Below, in pieces: positions 1 to 5,919 of a DNA stretch of 16,023 nucleotides. A model generated the notes under the pieces. That model had not been told where the DNA came from. It did no database searches and saw only the letters and a program-made list of their open reading frames with translations. The stretch lies in NCBI GenBank assembly GCA_963922935.1, contig CAWUKE010000033.1, forward strand, positions 1 to 16,023, read 5' to 3'. Position numbers and translations under genes: made by a program. Source of the DNA: Litorimonas sp963922935 (GTDB taxonomy: Bacteria; Pseudomonadota; Alphaproteobacteria; Caulobacterales; Maricaulaceae). The number at the start of each line of letters is the position of its first letter. Within the stretch, counting starts at the first letter, position 1.

Positions 1-644
1 GACGCGGCAGCAGCTTCGAGGCGCAAGTCCAGTTCGAGCATGACCGCGCGACGCGCTTCGGCGACAAAAGCGCGGGGCTGCAGGCGGCGTGTGTAGGGGA
101 CGAGCGTGTGGGCGAGGTTTGCGACCTGCGCGATCACGTCCATATCCTTGGTCATGCGATCGACAATATTGGGCCGCAGGATTTTCACGGCGACCGCCTC
201 GCCCGTTGATTTTAGTATGGCCTTATGGACCTGCGCGACAGAGGCTGCGGCGACAGGTTCTGACAGGCTGGTGAGGCGGTTTGACCAAGGCTCGCCCCAT
301 TCGGCTTCTAACATGGCTTCGGCTTTGGCCATGGGGAAGGGGGGCACTTTGTCTTTTAGGCGGGAGAGCCCTTCGGCAAAGACGGGATCGAACATATCGC
401 CGCGTGTGGAGAGAATTTGCCCGAATTTAATATAAGCCGGCCCTAACTTTTCCAGCGCTTGCGCAAACCGTTCGCCCGGATTGTCCGAACGGGAGCGGAT
501 TGAAAAGAAGCGGGAAATCGCCGCCACGATTCGAACAGGCGTTGGAACGAAGGGCTCATATTCTTTCGGCACAAGGGCATCGTGACGCACCAGGACCCAA
601 GCCGTGCGTAAAAGACGAAAAAATGTAGCCAATCTGCGCAGCAT
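1..644 (-). CDS. ubiB: UbiB-family atypical kinase/ATPase of ubiquinone synthesis (3' part missing)
   Basis: UbiB proteins (ABC1/ADCK family) are membrane-associated atypical kinases or ATPases needed for coenzyme Q synthesis. Reading the minus strand from the ATG at 644-642 gives an open frame of 214 codons that leaves the window without a stop. Family hallmarks are visible: LGPAYIKFGQ at residues 67-76, containing the KxGQ motif; the Ala-rich loop AAASVAQVH at about 132-140, which replaces a normal P-loop; and AVKIL with the ATP-site Lys at about 154. The catalytic C-terminal lobe and any C-terminal membrane helices lie outside. Start choice is uncertain: a GTG six codons upstream (662-660) has a better Shine-Dalgarno (GAGG, 8 nt away) than the ATG. 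Many alphaproteobacteria place ubiE just upstream of ubiB; here the upstream neighbour is divergent nrdB instead. Family call is firm; only the N-terminal portion is seen. Confidence 0.93.
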   Translation of the reverse strand, partial: MLRRLATFFRLLRTAWVLVRHDALVPKEYEPFVPTPVRIVAAISRFFSIRSRSDNPGERFAQALEKLGPAYIKFGQILSTRGDMFDPVFAEGLSRLKDKVPPFPMAKAEAMLEAEWGEPWSNRLTSLSEPVAAASVAQVHKAILKSTGEAVAVKILRPNIVDRMTKDMDVIAQVANLAHTLVPYTRRLQPRAFVAEARRAVMLELDLRLEAAAA

Positions 645-829
645 TGTCGCGCCTATAGCCACCGTCTGCGCCTCGCGATAGGGGCAAAAGCGCACGACGG
701 CTTTGCACTTTGTCCGCTAAGTGTCTGACTTTGCTGAAAGTCTTTCTGACAGCGCCATTTCGTCCCCATTTTCCACCGCATTCGAGGGCAAAAAATCAGG
801 GGCTTGCTTCCTTTTGCGGAATCAGTCCT

Positions 830-844
830 TTAACGTTTTGTTAG
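830..844 (+). promoter_or_regulatory. CtrA-like near-match upstream of nrdB
   Basis: TTAACGTTTTGTTAG fits TTAA-N7-TTAA with one mismatch at the last base, the same deviation as the site in front of cpaB. A GANTC sequence (GAATC, 819-823), the recognition site of the cell-cycle methylase CcrM, lies 6 bp before it. This would fit cell-cycle timing of dNTP synthesis, but one-mismatch sites of this kind are common by chance and the TTAACCAT half-site extension is absent. Confidence 0.3.
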
Positions 845-864
845 GGACGATCTCACCACATGCG

Positions 865-880
865 ACACAATATCTGGTGT
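865..880. promoter_or_regulatory. Candidate NrdR box upstream of nrdB
   Basis: The 16-mer ACACAATATCTGGTGT matches the published NrdR-box consensus ACACWATATATWGTGT at 14 of 16 positions and is a near-palindrome. NrdR is the ATP/dATP-sensing repressor of bacterial ribonucleotide reductase genes. NrdR boxes normally occur as pairs about three helical turns apart. Exactly 31 bp downstream, at 896-911, lies a degenerate 9-of-16 match that could be the partner. The box sits 80 bp upstream of the nrdB start. The first box is convincing by motif and location; the second is weak. Confidence 0.7.
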
Positions 881-960
881 GTATCAGGGAAGACAATACA
901 AGGGATAGATGCTAGGGCAGTTTCCCCTGTAATGAGGACAAGAGAGAAAAGGTAACGGGA

Positions 961-2007
961 ATGGGTATTGTTGAGCCAATCAATGCAGGCAAATCGGGAC
1001 TATTGATCCCGTCCCATACCTATAAGCCGTTTCGCTACCCTTGGGCCTATGAGTTTTGGCGTCGTCAGCAGCAAATTCATTGGATGCCTGAAGAAGTGCC
1101 TTTGGGCGAAGACCTGAAGGACTGGGCGACCAAGCTCACCGACGTTGAAAAGAACCTGCTCAGCCAGATCTTCCGCTTCTTCACGCAGTCCGATGTCGAG
1201 GTCGGCGGCAATTATATGGAAAACTACATGCCGCTGTTCAAACCCGTCGAAGTGCGGATGATGCTCAGCGCGTTCTCTAACATGGAAACGATTCACATCG
1301 CCGCCTATGCGCTCTTGCTCGAAACGATCGGCATGCCCGACAGCGAGTTTTCGGCTTTTATGGAATATGACGAGATGGTCGCCAAGCATGACTATCTCGG
1401 TCAGTTCGGCGTGGAAACCGACAAAGATATCCTAACATCTATGGCGGTGTTTGGGGGCTTTACGGAAGGGCTGCAACTGTTTGCCTCTTTCGCGATGCTG
1501 ATGAACTTCCCGCGCCTGAATAAGATGAAGGGCATGGGGCAGATCGTAAGCTGGTCTGTGCGGGACGAAAGCCTGCACTGTGAAGGCATGATCAAGCTGT
1601 TCCACACGTTCGCGAAAGAAACGGGCGCGCTGACCCAGGATGTCAAAGATAATATCGTTGATTGCTGTCAGACTGTGGTGAAGCTGGAAGACAAATTCAT
1701 CGACCTTGCGTTTGAGATGGGTCCGGTCGAAGGCATGACGGCGGAAGATATTAAGCGTTATATTCGTTACATTGCGAACTGGCGTCTGAAGCAGCTCGGC
1801 CTGCCAACGGTCTATGCGGGCGTGGATGAGCATCCGCTGCCGTGGCTCACAGAAATCCTGAACGGGGTTGAGCACGCCAACTTCTTCGAAGCGCGCGCGA
1901 CGGAATATTCCAAAGGCGCAACCGAAGGCGATTGGCACGGTGATGACGGCGTGTGGAGCAAATTTGCCGCCTATGACGCCAAGCGCGCGATTGAGGCCGC
2001 TGAATAA
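961..2007 (+). CDS. nrdB: Class I ribonucleoside-diphosphate reductase, beta (R2) subunit
   Basis: The R2 subunit holds the di-iron/tyrosyl radical cofactor that the alpha subunit uses to reduce ribonucleoside diphosphates for DNA synthesis. All six metal ligands can be placed: Asp78, Glu109, His112, Glu169, Glu203 and His206. Their spacing (31, 3, 34, 3) equals that of E. coli D84/E115/H118/E204/E238/H241. The radical residue is Tyr116, four after His112 (HIAAY), so this is the tyrosyl type and not the Phe-containing class Ic type. Length (348 aa) is normal for alphaproteobacterial class Ia R2. The start ATG is the first in frame; its ribosome site is weak (AAAAGG about 10 nt upstream). No nrdA adjoins it here, so the large subunit must be encoded elsewhere. 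An NrdR box upstream points to nucleotide-responsive control. Confidence 0.96.
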   Translation: MGIVEPINAGKSGLLIPSHTYKPFRYPWAYEFWRRQQQIHWMPEEVPLGEDLKDWATKLTDVEKNLLSQIFRFFTQSDVEVGGNYMENYMPLFKPVEVRMMLSAFSNMETIHIAAYALLLETIGMPDSEFSAFMEYDEMVAKHDYLGQFGVETDKDILTSMAVFGGFTEGLQLFASFAMLMNFPRLNKMKGMGQIVSWSVRDESLHCEGMIKLFHTFAKETGALTQDVKDNIVDCCQTVVKLEDKFIDLAFEMGPVEGMTAEDIKRYIRYIANWRLKQLGLPTVYAGVDEHPLPWLTEILNGVEHANFFEARATEYSKGATEGDWHGDDGVWSKFAAYDAKRAIEAAE

Positions 2008-2062
2008 TCCAGCACACTTACGGCGCGGTATGTATCGCGTTGATTTGTCTCTAGGCAATTCC

Positions 2063-2087
2063 AGGCGGGCCTGATAGCGGCCCGCCT
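2063..2087 (+). other. GC-rich hairpin abutting the phosphatase start codon
   Basis: AGGCGGGCC and GGCCCGCCT form a perfect 9-bp stem around a 7-nt loop (TGATAGC). The last stem base is directly followed by the ATG at 2088. It lies 55 bp after the nrdB stop and could serve as a terminator or processing end for nrdB. No T-tract follows, so a standard Rho-independent terminator is doubtful. It also occupies the position where the next gene's Shine-Dalgarno should be. Confidence 0.55.
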
Positions 2088-2885
2088 ATGTCATTAATCG
2101 ACCTCGACCAGCGGCTTCGCTCTTTTCAGACAGTTTTTAATTTCCGCGATTTTGGTGGATATGCCGCCGCAGGAGGGCAGGCTGTTGTCACGGGAAAGTT
2201 GTTCCGGTCGGCGCATCTGAATGCTCTCTCTGAAGCCGATATGGCAGATATCGACGCGCTGCCAATTGGCGTCATTACAGATTTCCGTCACGCCCCAGAG
2301 CGCGTTAAACAGCCCTCAAAATGGTCGGGCCGAGCGGTGGTTCTCACGCAGCCAGAGGCGGACGAAACACTGGATATGGCACCGCATGAAGCCTTTGCGC
2401 GCGAACGGCTCTACACGGCGGATGACGCACGGGACTATATGCTCGGCTCTTATGCCAAGCGTATGCATGATCCGTCCTTTGTCGCGCTACATCGCAAGGC
2501 TTTGCTGGAAATGGCGCATCATGACCGGGAAGATGATGGCGTGTTGGTTCATTGCGCCGCCGGCAAGGACCGGACAGGGACATTCGTCGCGCTGGTGCAA
2601 AGCCTTTTAGGGGTCAACCGCGATGATGTTTTAACAGATTATATGCTGACAGAAACAGCCGTGAATATTGAAGCGATCTTAGAGCCTGCTGCGGCGATGT
2701 ATTCGCAGCGCTATGGACGCCCAATTTCCGCGGATGCTTTACGCCCCATGTTTGGGGTAGACCCAGACTATATCGCGATCAGCCTGGAGAAAATGGGCGA
2801 GGCCGATAAATATGCATACGAAATACTGGGCTTAAAGCCTAAACAGCTGAAAGCCTTGCGAGACCGTTACTTGGTAGGCGATTAA
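2088..2885 (+). CDS. Tyrosine-phosphatase-like protein (Y_phosphatase3 family)
   Basis: This resembles bacterial protein tyrosine/lipid phosphatases of the Y_phosphatase3 type. The family-defining N-terminal NFRDFGGY is at residues 18-25. The CX5R phosphatase loop HCAAGKDRTG is at 155-164, giving Cys156 as the expected nucleophile and Arg162 for phosphate binding. Length (265 aa) is normal and there is no signal peptide, so it is probably cytoplasmic. The real substrate (phosphotyrosine, phosphoinositide or other) cannot be read from the sequence. The ATG used lies directly after a strong hairpin and has no visible Shine-Dalgarno; an in-frame TTG at 2040 is an unlikely alternative. It follows nrdB by 80 bp and ends tail to tail with a pilus gene, so a functional link to either neighbour is unproven. 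Confidence 0.88.
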   Translation: MSLIDLDQRLRSFQTVFNFRDFGGYAAAGGQAVVTGKLFRSAHLNALSEADMADIDALPIGVITDFRHAPERVKQPSKWSGRAVVLTQPEADETLDMAPHEAFARERLYTADDARDYMLGSYAKRMHDPSFVALHRKALLEMAHHDREDDGVLVHCAAGKDRTGTFVALVQSLLGVNRDDVLTDYMLTETAVNIEAILEPAAAMYSQRYGRPISADALRPMFGVDPDYIAISLEKMGEADKYAYEILGLKPKQLKALRDRYLVGD

Positions 2886-3583
2886 TTGTTGTTGTCTTCG
2901 CTGTTGTTGTTTGCAACCTGGGTGCAGGTTGTGGTGCTGCCTGAACCTGAGCAGGTCATGACACTGTCTTCACCGGTACCGATTTCGACGGATTGAGAGC
3001 GGCGAGGCTTAAGCATGAACGTTTCGCGCAAGGTCACCGTCGGCGACAAAAACGATTTATTCTCGCCATTCACGTTACGCTTATACCCTAGCGCACTATA
3101 GTTATAAGCCACATTCGCGACCACAACGCCGGACGTCTCGGACAAAAGCTCCGATCCAAAATTAGCCGGATCAACACTGTTGAGCAGGGCTTTGTTTTGG
3201 GAATTGTAGATCGCTGAGCCAAGATTTGTGATGGTCCCCGATGAGTCCATTTCGTAGCTTGTAATCTCGATCACATATTGTGCATTGTCCTGAATCTGAG
3301 AGACTTGCAGCGCGGCTGCAAGGATATCGCCCATATCGGCTGCATCAACGTCTTCGACCTGCGCGACCATATCGCCGGCCACACTCGCTGAATGTGAAAT
3401 TTGGCGATCGGCGCCCATCACGAAGGAAAGTTCCACCATGCCGAGGTAAAGACCAACAATCAATGGCGCAATGATTGAAAATTCAGCCGCCGCAATGCCG
3501 CGCTCATCTGCGCAGAAATCTGGGCGGGATTGTGTAAAAGCTGTCACGGGCATAGTCGCTAACGTCCTTTTCTCTTCCATCAC
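2882..3583 (-). CDS. TadE-family minor pseudopilin (second of pair)
   Basis: TadE-like proteins are minor pseudopilins processed by the Tad prepilin peptidase and anchored by one N-terminal helix. The sequence DERG-IAAAEF (about residues 26-35) gives the expected cut after Gly with Glu at position +5. A hydrophobic segment IIAPLIVGLYLGMVEL follows. The remaining roughly 170 residues look extracytoplasmic and end in a low-complexity tail rich in Ser, Thr and Asn with two cysteines (CSGSGSTTTC) and a final NNNSEDNNN. The listed start is GTG (3583-3581); the ATG directly after it (3580) is equally plausible. It follows the first TadE-like gene by only 4-7 bp and is surely co-transcribed. At 233 aa it lacks room for the von Willebrand domain of typical TadG. 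The stop overlaps that of the convergent phosphatase by 4 bp. Confidence 0.85.
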   Translation of the reverse strand: MMEEKRTLATMPVTAFTQSRPDFCADERGIAAAEFSIIAPLIVGLYLGMVELSFVMGADRQISHSASVAGDMVAQVEDVDAADMGDILAAALQVSQIQDNAQYVIEITSYEMDSSGTITNLGSAIYNSQNKALLNSVDPANFGSELLSETSGVVVANVAYNYSALGYKRNVNGENKSFLSPTVTLRETFMLKPRRSQSVEIGTGEDSVMTCSGSGSTTTCTQVANNNSEDNNN

Positions 3584-3587
3584 GGCT

Positions 3588-4313
3588 TTAATTGCTCATG
3601 CTGGCAATTTCGGCGCTCAAATCAGCGTCACATGTACCAGAGACAGGGAAGGGCTCATTCCGAAACGCTGTCATAGCCACGATAATCCGACGACCTGATA
3701 CAATTGGTGTGCCGCTGGCCGATTTCGTCTCAAGCCGTGTCAGTGTCGGTGGTAAGATGAGTGGGTAATATAAGGCGGCACGAACGGCGACGGGATCGCC
3801 CGCCGCATTTGCATCGTAAGTCCCATTCGTGACCTGCTGATTTGTGCTCGTGCCGTCTAGGCCGCCATCTGTCAGGCTCGGTACGACCATTTGGCGAAAT
3901 TGCGGCTGTGAGAGAACATCAACGCGTAAGTTTGTCTGACAGTTCATCAGATTTTTCATCCGGCTACAGACAAGATCGCGGAATTCGTCTTCAGTCCCGC
4001 AACTTTGGTATTGGCCCACGCGGATAGAGCGCCCGGCATCGGAAACGGCATGGCTCAGCACGGATGACGTGAAGAAAACCAACGCCAGCTCAAGAATAGC
4101 GAAGATCAAAGCAAAAAAGATCAAAGCCACAATGCCGAATTCTATAGCTGTGGCTCCACGCTCAGAATACGCAAGCCTGCGGGCAAGCGTCTGCGAGCGT
4201 CGCTTTGCGCGGCCCCGGATACCCGTTTTCGTGACGGCTATTTTATTGTCTGAACACACCATTGTTCCCACACCCTTACACAAGGAGCGGCTGACCCTTT
4301 TACCACTCCTCAT
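3588..4313 (-). CDS. TadE-family minor pseudopilin (first of pair)
   Basis: This is a TadE-domain pseudopilin of the Tad pilus. ERG-ATAIEFG at residues 51-60 gives a prepilin-type cut after Gly53 with Glu58 at +5, followed by a long hydrophobic helix (IVALIFFALIFAILELALVFF, split here by sense only) and an extracellular domain with several cysteines. The basic leader is long if the ATG at 4313 is used, and that ATG has no Shine-Dalgarno. A second ATG 17 codons later (4262) follows a purine-rich stretch (AAGGGTGTGGGAACA) and would leave a leader of about 35 residues, so the start is ambiguous. A full CtrA box lies 44-62 bp upstream of the 4313 ATG. The gene leads a two-gene unit with the next TadE-like gene. 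Processing by CpaA, encoded in this window, is inferred from family knowledge. Confidence 0.87.
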   Translation of the reverse strand: MRSGKRVSRSLCKGVGTMVCSDNKIAVTKTGIRGRAKRRSQTLARRLAYSERGATAIEFGIVALIFFALIFAILELALVFFTSSVLSHAVSDAGRSIRVGQYQSCGTEDEFRDLVCSRMKNLMNCQTNLRVDVLSQPQFRQMVVPSLTDGGLDGTSTNQQVTNGTYDANAAGDPVAVRAALYYPLILPPTLTRLETKSASGTPIVSGRRIIVAMTAFRNEPFPVSGTCDADLSAEIASMSN

Positions 4314-4356
4314 CGTTACAGGATAAGGAAGGGAGGTTTAAGCGCTGATAGGAAGT

Positions 4357-4375
4357 ATGGTTAAGAACCTCTTAA
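4357..4375 (-). promoter_or_regulatory. CtrA box driving the TadE-like gene pair
   Basis: On the minus strand the site reads TTAAGAGGTTCTTAACCAT, which is a complete TTAA-N7-TTAA CtrA box with the extended TTAACCAT half-site. It lies 44 bp upstream of the first TadE-like ATG, in the right orientation. It overlaps a perfect 16-bp palindrome, AACCTCTTAAGAGGTT (4366-4381). In Caulobacter, CtrA activates pilus genes at a defined cell-cycle stage; the same logic is inferred here. Confidence 0.72.
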
Positions 4376-4439
4376 GAGGTTTCGTGAGGTCTTTATATAT
4401 ATGGGCTTGTATCGAGACGGCTTTAATGCCGGCTGAGAA

Positions 4440-4964
4440 TTAGAACCCGGCGTCTGTTGCTTCAAAGACACTTGTGTCAAGATCTTGAGGGATAAGGGAG
4501 CCGAATATTGAGCTCAGACCATCAGCTGCTTCTTCAGAGCCCGAGTTTTCGCCGACAAAGGTGTTATCGTCACCCAGCACAGGTGAGGGCTGGCAGTAAG
4601 GCGCGCAACTATAGCTGCGGCGGCTACCTGCGTTGAAAACACGGAGCCCATGTTCAGGGGTGACAGCGGTAACCTGAATATCGGCGTCCATGACGGTGTT
4701 GCCCATTGGATCGAGGATAATCAGATTTGTTTCACCAAAGCCTCGCCCAACCACAAAGATCATATTCTGGCTATGCACAGACACATCCGCGATTTGTGGA
4801 TTGCCAACAATGATTGAACCCGCTTGGGCGGGCAGGCGAACAATTTGCGTTTTGTTGAGATCAACCCGAAAAACCTGATCGCTCGCCTCGGCTGTCTCCG
4901 CTAAGCCAAGACCGGTGCTCAGCAAGGCGCCAAACGCAAAAGCCAAAAGTGACGCACGGCGCAT
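4440..4964 (-). CDS. Secreted pilus-assembly protein with a CpaC-type N-terminal domain
   Basis: This 174-aa protein begins with a signal peptide (basic MRR, hydrophobic core, likely cut near residue 27 after AEA). It then carries one copy of the T2SS/T3SS pilus N-terminal domain at about 30-100. That domain resembles residues 64-135 of CpaC in this window: compare IIVGNPQIADVSVHSQNMIF with the VIVSNPEIVEAVVHTGRRTV stretch of CpaC. There is no secretin domain. The C-terminal third holds a CAPYC motif (Cys120, Cys124) followed by an acidic, probably flexible tail. The start is supported by CGGAGG 5 nt before the ATG. Such proteins are seen near alphaproteobacterial tad loci but their job is unknown; a periplasmic partner or plug for the secretin is inference. 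It is transcribed divergently from the pilin genes. Confidence 0.8.
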   Translation of the reverse strand: MRRASLLAFAFGALLSTGLGLAETAEASDQVFRVDLNKTQIVRLPAQAGSIIVGNPQIADVSVHSQNMIFVVGRGFGETNLIILDPMGNTVMDADIQVTAVTPEHGLRVFNAGSRRSYSCAPYCQPSPVLGDDNTFVGENSGSEEAADGLSSIFGSLIPQDLDTSVFEATDAGF

Positions 4965-5273
4965 AAAGGCCTCCGAAAACGTAATAGGTTGGACGAAGCC
5001 AACAAGAAAATCCTCTCCCTGATAGGCAATTGAGGTGAATGAAGTCTTTATGCGGAGCGGCTAAAAATCGCTTTGTCTTTATATATATACCGCGTGAGGC
5101 TTTCATTACGGCCCTGAAATAAACCCCATATTTACCCTATCTCCCAACCCAGCATTAAATCCCGGTCATTAAACACAAAGTCAATCAGGGGCACCCCGAA
5201 GCGCGGAAAGCACGGACAGGGCCTGATCCAAACCGAGGGCTTTTCCTCAAAAACGCATACGTGGGAGTCAGTT
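4965..5273. other. Divergent promoter region between the secreted pilus protein and pilA1
   Basis: This 309-bp gap has no supported gene. It must hold the pilin promoter (plus) and that of the secreted pilus protein (minus). It contains an AT-rich element GTCTTTATATATAT (5075-5088) also found at 4389-4402 ahead of the TadE pair, and a small inverted repeat GTTGG/CCAAC near 4986-5001. TTAA occurs twice (5155, 5169) but 10 bp apart, so it is not a normal CtrA box. I could not place a -35/-10 pair with confidence. Confidence 0.5.
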
Positions 5274-5492
5274 ATGCAAAACCTTATGAACAAATTCGTC
5301 AAAGACGAGTCCGGTGCAACAGCTATCGAATACGGCCTGATCGCAGCTCTGATCGCTGTCGCTATGATCGCTGGTGCAACAGCTATTGGTGACCAGTTGA
5401 ACAAGAAGTTCGACGAAGTCGCTGGTGCTCTGGACAGTGCTGACAACAACAACACAACAGCTACGAACTCAGGTGCTTCTACAGCTTCCTAA
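5274..5492 (+). CDS. pilA: Flp-type major pilin 1
   Basis: This is the precursor of the structural Flp (type IVb/c) pilin: 72 aa with a short basic leader, cleavage expected after Gly14 (DESG-ATAIEYG), and Glu5/Tyr6 of the Flp motif present. The hydrophobic helix LIAALIAVAMIAGATAI follows, then a small polar domain ending in an Asn/Thr/Ser-rich tail. A good ribosome site (GGGAG, 6 nt spacing) supports the start. Codon choice is strongly biased to C-ending and CTG-type codons compared with its twin at 5587, which suggests the more highly expressed copy. It stands first after a long leader region and is followed by its own terminator, as expected for an abundant pilin. Maturation would be by CpaA and assembly by CpaF/TadB/TadC. 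Confidence 0.95.
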   Translation: MQNLMNKFVKDESGATAIEYGLIAALIAVAMIAGATAIGDQLNKKFDEVAGALDSADNNNTTATNSGASTAS

Positions 5493-5536
5493 TCTAGCTT
5501 CTAAGCTGATCGCCTGAGCGAACAGCCACTAGACCG

Positions 5537-5566
5537 GCGGGGGCAGCATTGCTGCCCTCGCTTTTT
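5537..5566 (+). terminator. Rho-independent terminator after pilA1
   Basis: GCGGGGGCAGC pairs with GCTGCCCTCGC (11 bp with one G-T pair, 3-nt loop) followed by TTTTT. It lies between the two pilin genes, so it should end most pilA1 transcripts, and read-through would set pilA2 level unless pilA2 has its own promoter in the short 94-bp spacer. Confidence 0.85.
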
Positions 5567-5586
5567 CATTTTGTGGGAGGAACACA

Positions 5587-5796
5587 ATGTTAAAGCGCTT
5601 TATTCGCGATGAGTCCGGTGCAACCGCTATTGAGTATGCTTTGATTGCGGCTTTGATCGCTGTCGCTATGATCGCTGGTGCCACCGCAATTGGTGACCAA
5701 TTGAACAAAAAGTTTGACGAGGTTGCGGGTGAGTTGGATGCTTCATCCAACCAAAACACGACGGCGACCAACTCAGGCGCTTCAACAGCTTCGTAA
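5587..5796 (+). CDS. Flp-type pilin 2 (tandem paralogue)
   Basis: This is a 69-aa Flp pilin precursor with cleavage expected after Gly11 (DESG-ATAIEYA) and Glu5/Tyr6 present. The helix and the 13-residue C-terminus NTTATNSGASTAS are the same as in pilA1. Differences cluster in the leader and just before the tail. GGAGG lies 6 nt before the ATG. Its codons are the less favoured type (five TTA/TTG Leu codons, TTT, AAA, GAT), unlike pilA1. A terminator separates it from pilA1 and another follows it. It may be a minor or conditional pilin, a recombination partner for pilA1, or simply a recent duplicate. Confidence 0.94.
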   Translation: MLKRFIRDESGATAIEYALIAALIAVAMIAGATAIGDQLNKKFDEVAGELDASSNQNTTATNSGASTAS

Positions 5797-5813
5797 GCTG
5801 ATCAGTACCGAGT

Positions 5814-5844
5814 AAAAAGCGGGGCTTATAGCTCCGCTTTTTTT
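5814..5844 (+). terminator. Rho-independent terminator after pilA2
   Basis: AAAAAGCGGGGC pairs with GCTCCGCTTTTT (12 bp including one G-T) around a 5-nt TTATA loop, with two further Ts. It closes the pilin unit 17 bp after the pilA2 stop and separates it from cpaA. Confidence 0.9.
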
Positions 5845-5863
5845 ATGACTTCAGGGCGCCGCG

Positions 5864-5895
5864 TTGACTTGGTTTTAACGCTACTGAGCTAGAAT
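5864..5895 (+). promoter_or_regulatory. Tentative promoter of cpaA
   Basis: TTGACT (5864-5869) and TAGAAT (5890-5895) look like -35 and -10 elements, but the 20-bp spacer is longer than normal. A shifted -35, TTGGTT at 5869, gives a 15-bp spacer. A promoter here is expected because a terminator lies just upstream; the exact elements are uncertain. Confidence 0.3.
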
Positions 5896-5919
5896 CGTTC
5901 TACTATTTGGGAGAGACTT

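Larger units (their letters stand above)
645..960. other. Intergenic regulatory gap between divergent ubiB and nrdB
   Basis: This 316-bp gap separates two outward-facing genes, so it should carry promoters for both. I see no credible gene in it. The 64-codon GTG frame at 721-915 has no good ribosome site and runs through the regulatory motifs. The nrdB-proximal half holds a GANTC site (819-823), a CtrA-like TTAA-N7-TTAG (830-844) and an NrdR-box-like sequence (865-880). No confident -35/-10 pair was found for either gene. Confidence 0.6.

Noticed and set aside
721..915. 64-codon GTG reading frame before nrdB
   Set aside because: No ribosome site, no recognisable protein features, and it runs through the candidate NrdR and CtrA sites.
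4402..4440. Terminator after the secreted pilus protein gene
   Set aside because: Only a 4-bp CGGC/GCCG stem with no T-tract was found, too weak to call.
5155..5172. Two TTAA elements upstream of pilA1 as a CtrA box
   Set aside because: The spacing is 10 bp instead of 7 and neither half extends to TTAACCAT.
5188..5208. Possible sigma-54 promoter before pilA1 (GGCAC...GCGC)
   Set aside because: The -12 element does not match TTGC and the spacing is poor.
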